From: an uncultured Opitutia bacterium
GTDB taxonomy: Bacteria; Verrucomicrobiota; Verrucomicrobiia; Opitutales; Opitutaceae
Direction of reading: 5' to 3'
DNA length: 7,768 bases
Assembly: GCA_903938935.1 (NCBI GenBank)
Contig: CAJAFD010000181.1
Coordinates: 1-7,768, forward strand
The notes under the pieces are model-generated. The model was not told the origin of the DNA. It made no database searches and was given only the letters and a program-made list of their open reading frames with translations. The position numbers and the translations under genes were made by a program. Shown here in pieces: positions 7,301-7,768 of the stretch (its first letter is position 1; every line of letters starts with the position of its first letter).

Positions 7301-7768
7301 CCGCCGACATGTTGGTGACCGCCTTCGTGCGTTCCAAGTCACGCCTCGTCTTCGATCAGATTCTCAAAAATCCGACCACCGCCCGCGCGCTCATTGCCGC
7401 GGTTAAAGACAACCGCATCAGCCCCGCCGCCTTCGGCCCCGGCGACGTCGCCCGTCTCCGCACGCACCCCAACACCCGCGTCACCATCGAAGCCGCCGCG
7501 GTGTTTGCCATCGCTAATCCGCCCACACCGCAAAAAGACGAGCTCATCGCGAAGCTCCTCGCCGACGTGCAGAAATCCGGCGACGTCGCCAAAGGCCGCG
7601 CGCTCTTCGCCGCCGCGTGCGCCGTTTGCCATAAACTAGGCGACGTCGGTCTCCGCGACGTCGGCCCGCCCCTCGCGGGCATTGGCTCGCACGGTGCCGC
7701 TGAATTACTCGCGCACATCGTGGATCCAAACCGCCAGGTTGAGCCAAATTACTGGCAGTGGAATATCA
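4381..7768 (+). CDS. Exported ThuA-domain / PVC-type membrane-bound dehydrogenase with c-type heme site (3' end outside window)
   Basis: The frame is open from ATG 4381 to the edge (1129 codons, no stop). Residues 1-22 form a Sec signal peptide (MKRLLVLVALCAFVV core, cleavage likely after AA at 21-22), so the protein acts outside the cytoplasm. Residues 25-270 are a ThuA-like domain, with RGGGLVVIHAG (104-114), HPITRG (152-157), NDEIYYDM (164-171), SIPGHLYENF (241-250) and ILLRGIAWAGRR (258-269). From about 303 comes the PVC dehydrogenase beta-propeller: FKIALVASEPL (308-318), calcium-type loops DTDGDGIMD (378-386) and DTNGDGVCD (421-429), NTWGLDLTWDG (504-514) and VGPDGALYVVDFYN (649-662). 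An alanine-rich, HEAT-like helical region covers about 700-1045. A c-type heme site, CAVCH, lies at 1080-1084, followed by VGPPLAGIGSHG (1094-1105) and IVDPNRQV (1113-1120). Family knowledge suggests sugar or alcohol oxidation passing electrons to cytochrome; the cofactor and substrate are unproven. The distal heme ligand and C-terminus lie past the edge. Confidence 0.93.
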   Translation, partial: MKRLLVLVALCAFVVTSALTAAEAPLRVFIRSGPKSHGPGAHDHPRFLAEWVTLLNARGAVASGGNTFPTSAQLAATDVLILHAQEAGNIAAPDRANLDAYLARGGGLVVIHAGAVAKDTDWYKSIIGGSWRQGSTKWLEAPMHLYFSDRAHPITRGASNWQMNDEIYYDMDLSPDVHVLATAYTPKAIDTGGKGNKEAQARAAEAVAKRKGVNIYDHQPQLWTYERTVAGATQPYRAFVSIPGHLYENFNRANYRAILLRGIAWAGRRANADELCLPAELGDTLRYPEGGPTAPRQAAAKIQVHPDFKIALVASEPLINKVMNIDWDERGRLWVCETPEYPNGRRVPNAPARWQDSGSLKPFVTERDPEDSISVLTDTDGDGIMDTKKTFADKLELVTSFVLYRNGVIAATSPDIWYLEDTNGDGVCDKRTKLYTGLGINDTHAVINNLRSGRDGWIYATHGYSRGDVTSADGSKKFGPDGSGVVRFKPDGSAFEQYSSRNGNTWGLDLTWDGQVFWTQPTSGTVFFHTVLPESILSKGKLPGVTSWKGMITNQLTFPAMTWPEQAYSQIDQVGRFTAAAGCAIYEGGAWPEKWNYSYFTSEPTLNIVHHQFVRRDGVSYSVEKEKGREEKEFIRSTDLWFRPIENRVGPDGALYVVDFYNQAVIHNDTRGPLHSPSNAAVRPDRDHYFSRIWRVQHQDAKVLPAVALDRKDLPGLLRAIETSPNVHVKKTALRLAQENFPAAPQLAALSRPMGSPALARYEAAATAATPTQRDAILAEFVAATDDWTKSALIAGATENAAAYLAQALTGDRPAALGVFVAAIAPATRPADAARLIQAAASRPSPVAASFLRGLIEIADKLPAHDAATSAALTQLIAAPDTIAPALLLAAKTDKSGALAATMDQAVRRLLADFNAAETPAARRAEIALSLLALPSQRPDALNKIITLLIDATISDAIKTSLLVTLGELPAQESADMLVTAFVRSKSRLVFDQILKNPTTARALIAAVKDNRISPAAFGPGDVARLRTHPNTRVTIEAAAVFAIANPPTPQKDELIAKLLADVQKSGDVAKGRALFAAACAVCHKLGDVGLRDVGPPLAGIGSHGAAELLAHIVDPNRQVEPNYWQWNI

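Overview
The window looks like chromosome from a GC-rich Verrucomicrobiota bacterium, most plausibly an Opitutaceae-type member of the PVC group. This rests on the large exported heme-binding dehydrogenase at the right edge, a family concentrated in Planctomycetes and Verrucomicrobia, and on the dense set of Gfo/Idh/MocA and sugar-isomerase-like genes typical of carbohydrate-degrading PVC bacteria. No sequence search was possible, so the taxonomic call is an inference.

Layout. Two genes lie on the minus strand at the left: a Gfo/Idh/MocA oxidoreductase cut by the window edge (1-786), and upstream of it a 346-residue sugar-isomerase/epimerase-like TIM barrel (836-1876). They are probably one operon. 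Across a 157-base divergent spacer, four genes run on the plus strand: a second, shorter and unrelated-looking TIM-barrel isomerase (2034-2831), a TIM-barrel protein of the phosphoenolpyruvate-hydrolase-like/Tm-1 C-terminal family (2972-3838), a single-domain cupin (3887-4336), and a very large secreted protein (4381 to beyond 7768). The last combines a signal peptide, a ThuA-like domain, a PVC-type dehydrogenase beta-propeller with two calcium-type DxDGDG loops, an alanine-rich helical region and a c-type heme CxxCH site. No RNA gene, CRISPR array or insertion sequence was seen. No spacer exceeds 160 bases.

How they may work together. The contents suggest a sugar or glycoside oxidation locus. 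An exported heme-linked dehydrogenase with a ThuA-like domain would act on sugar substrates outside the cytoplasm. Cytoplasmic NAD(P)-dependent oxidation (Gfo/Idh/MocA) and metal-dependent TIM-barrel isomerisation, epimerisation or elimination would process products inside. The substrate cannot be read from the sequence. The roles of the PEP-hydrolase-like protein and the cupin are open.

Non-coding points of note: a well-formed terminator-like stem plus T-tract facing the plus strand although the flanking genes are both on the minus strand; absence of Shine-Dalgarno sequences at all six starts, with C/T-rich leaders at five; a palindrome directly before the large gene; and a switch in wobble-base preference near 2832-2971 that sets the gene at 2034-2831 apart from the other five.
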